NCBI GenBank assembly: GCA_016282745.1 | Contig: JAEELL010000106.1 | Span: 46,450 to 110,449 of the forward strand | Direction: 5' to 3' | Origin: Lachnospiraceae bacterium | GTDB taxonomy: Bacteria; Bacillota; Clostridia; Lachnospirales; Lachnospiraceae | DNA length: 64,000 nucleotides | Part shown: positions 63,664-64,000 of the stretch, in pieces | Layout: the number at the start of each line of letters is the position of its first letter | Position numbering within the stretch: position 1 is the first letter of the stretch | The notes under the pieces: model-generated | The model's input: the letters and a program-made list of their open reading frames with translations, nothing else | What the model was told of the DNA's origin: nothing | Database searches by the model: none | Made by a program: the position numbers and the translations under genes

Positions 63664-64000
63664 TTCTTGTGCATACGAAACTAAAGAAAACATCAAAATC
63701 ATCTGATATGAACAAAACATGAGAACATACGAAAACAAATAAAATGCCAAAATCATCTGATGTGAATAAAGCATGAGAACATACGAAAACAAAAAAATGC
63801 CAAAATCATTTGTAGGGAATAAAGCATGAGAACATACGAAAACAAATAAAATGTCAAAATCATCTGATATGAATGAAACATGAGAACATACGAAAACAAA
63901 TAAAATGCCAAAATCATCTGTAGGGAATAAAGCATGAGAACATACGAAAACAAATAAAATGCCAAAATCATCTGTAGGGAATAAAGCATGAGAACATACG
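63664..64000. repeat. 54-bp tandem repeat array running off the window
   Basis: Copies of the anchor CATGAGAACATACGAAAA start at 63718, 63772, 63825, 63879, 63933 and 63987, a 54-base period with one 53-base unit. Two versions alternate at one place in the unit: CTGATATGAA or CTGTAGGGAA. A partial diverged unit starts near 63664. No gene is seen from 63493 to the window end. The minus-strand frames across the array are only repeat translation. Confidence 0.9.

Noticed and set aside
63442..63989. Minus-strand frames encoding repeats like MILAFYLFSYVLM
   Set aside because: They only translate the 54-bp tandem array; there is no ribosome binding site and no other sequence around them.
63664..64000. 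CRISPR array
   Set aside because: The units are contiguous tandem repeats without unique spacers, and no cas genes are present.

Overview
The window reads as a Lachnospiraceae-like Firmicutes chromosome (Clostridia). It is AT-rich, has AGGAGG-type ribosome binding sites and U-tailed hairpin terminators, and its mobile-element genes are of the kind seen in gut Clostridia. Everything recognisable is on the + strand.

Positions 1 to about 54,500 look like the right-hand part of an integrative and conjugative element (ICE). From left to right: a CPBP protease and two immunity-like genes (163-2570). Next comes a conjugation accessory block (2718-15732) with an NlpC/P60 peptidase, a DpnD/PcfM protein, a 2280-residue methylase/helicase, a class D sortase, a double SpoVG protein and a coiled-coil protein. 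A TnpV-like gene lies in another reading frame inside the helicase gene. Next is a large cargo region (16175-46106). Then comes a degenerate IS with a nonsense mutation (about 46360-48613). The integration and control end (48904-54305) holds XRE plus ImmA/IrrE, two more XRE regulators, two resolvase-fold proteins, MazF, Xis and a Tn916-type integrase, followed by clustered integrase-arm-like repeats. The relaxase, coupling protein and T4SS ATPase are not in the window.

The cargo is a non-canonical type VII secretion system (T7SS). It has a TPR protein, four WXG100-like small proteins, an acidic beta-repeat protein, and an EssC ATPase split into two translationally coupled genes whose N-terminus looks ubiquitin-like. 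It also has a Ser/Thr kinase with the EssB layout (kinase, one TM, outer domain) but intact catalytic motifs, a two-TM protein, an 1849-residue Ig-like surface protein and a leucine-rich-repeat protein. Two toxins with a common targeting region and a Hint self-cleaving domain flank it, each followed by a probable immunity gene. Both flanks hold decayed toxin and immunity pieces: a restriction-endonuclease-fold toxin, a DUF7832-like gene, a toxin/MafI scar and an F5/8C fragment. The locus therefore looks like an exchangeable interbacterial antagonism module carried by an ICE.

From 54546 onward the genes look like chromosomal backbone: low-molecular-weight phosphatase, thyA, dihydrofolate reductase, a membrane protein, a SpoIID-like/peptidoglycan-binding protein and carAB with a clear sigma-A promoter and terminator. 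The window ends in a 54-bp tandem repeat array.
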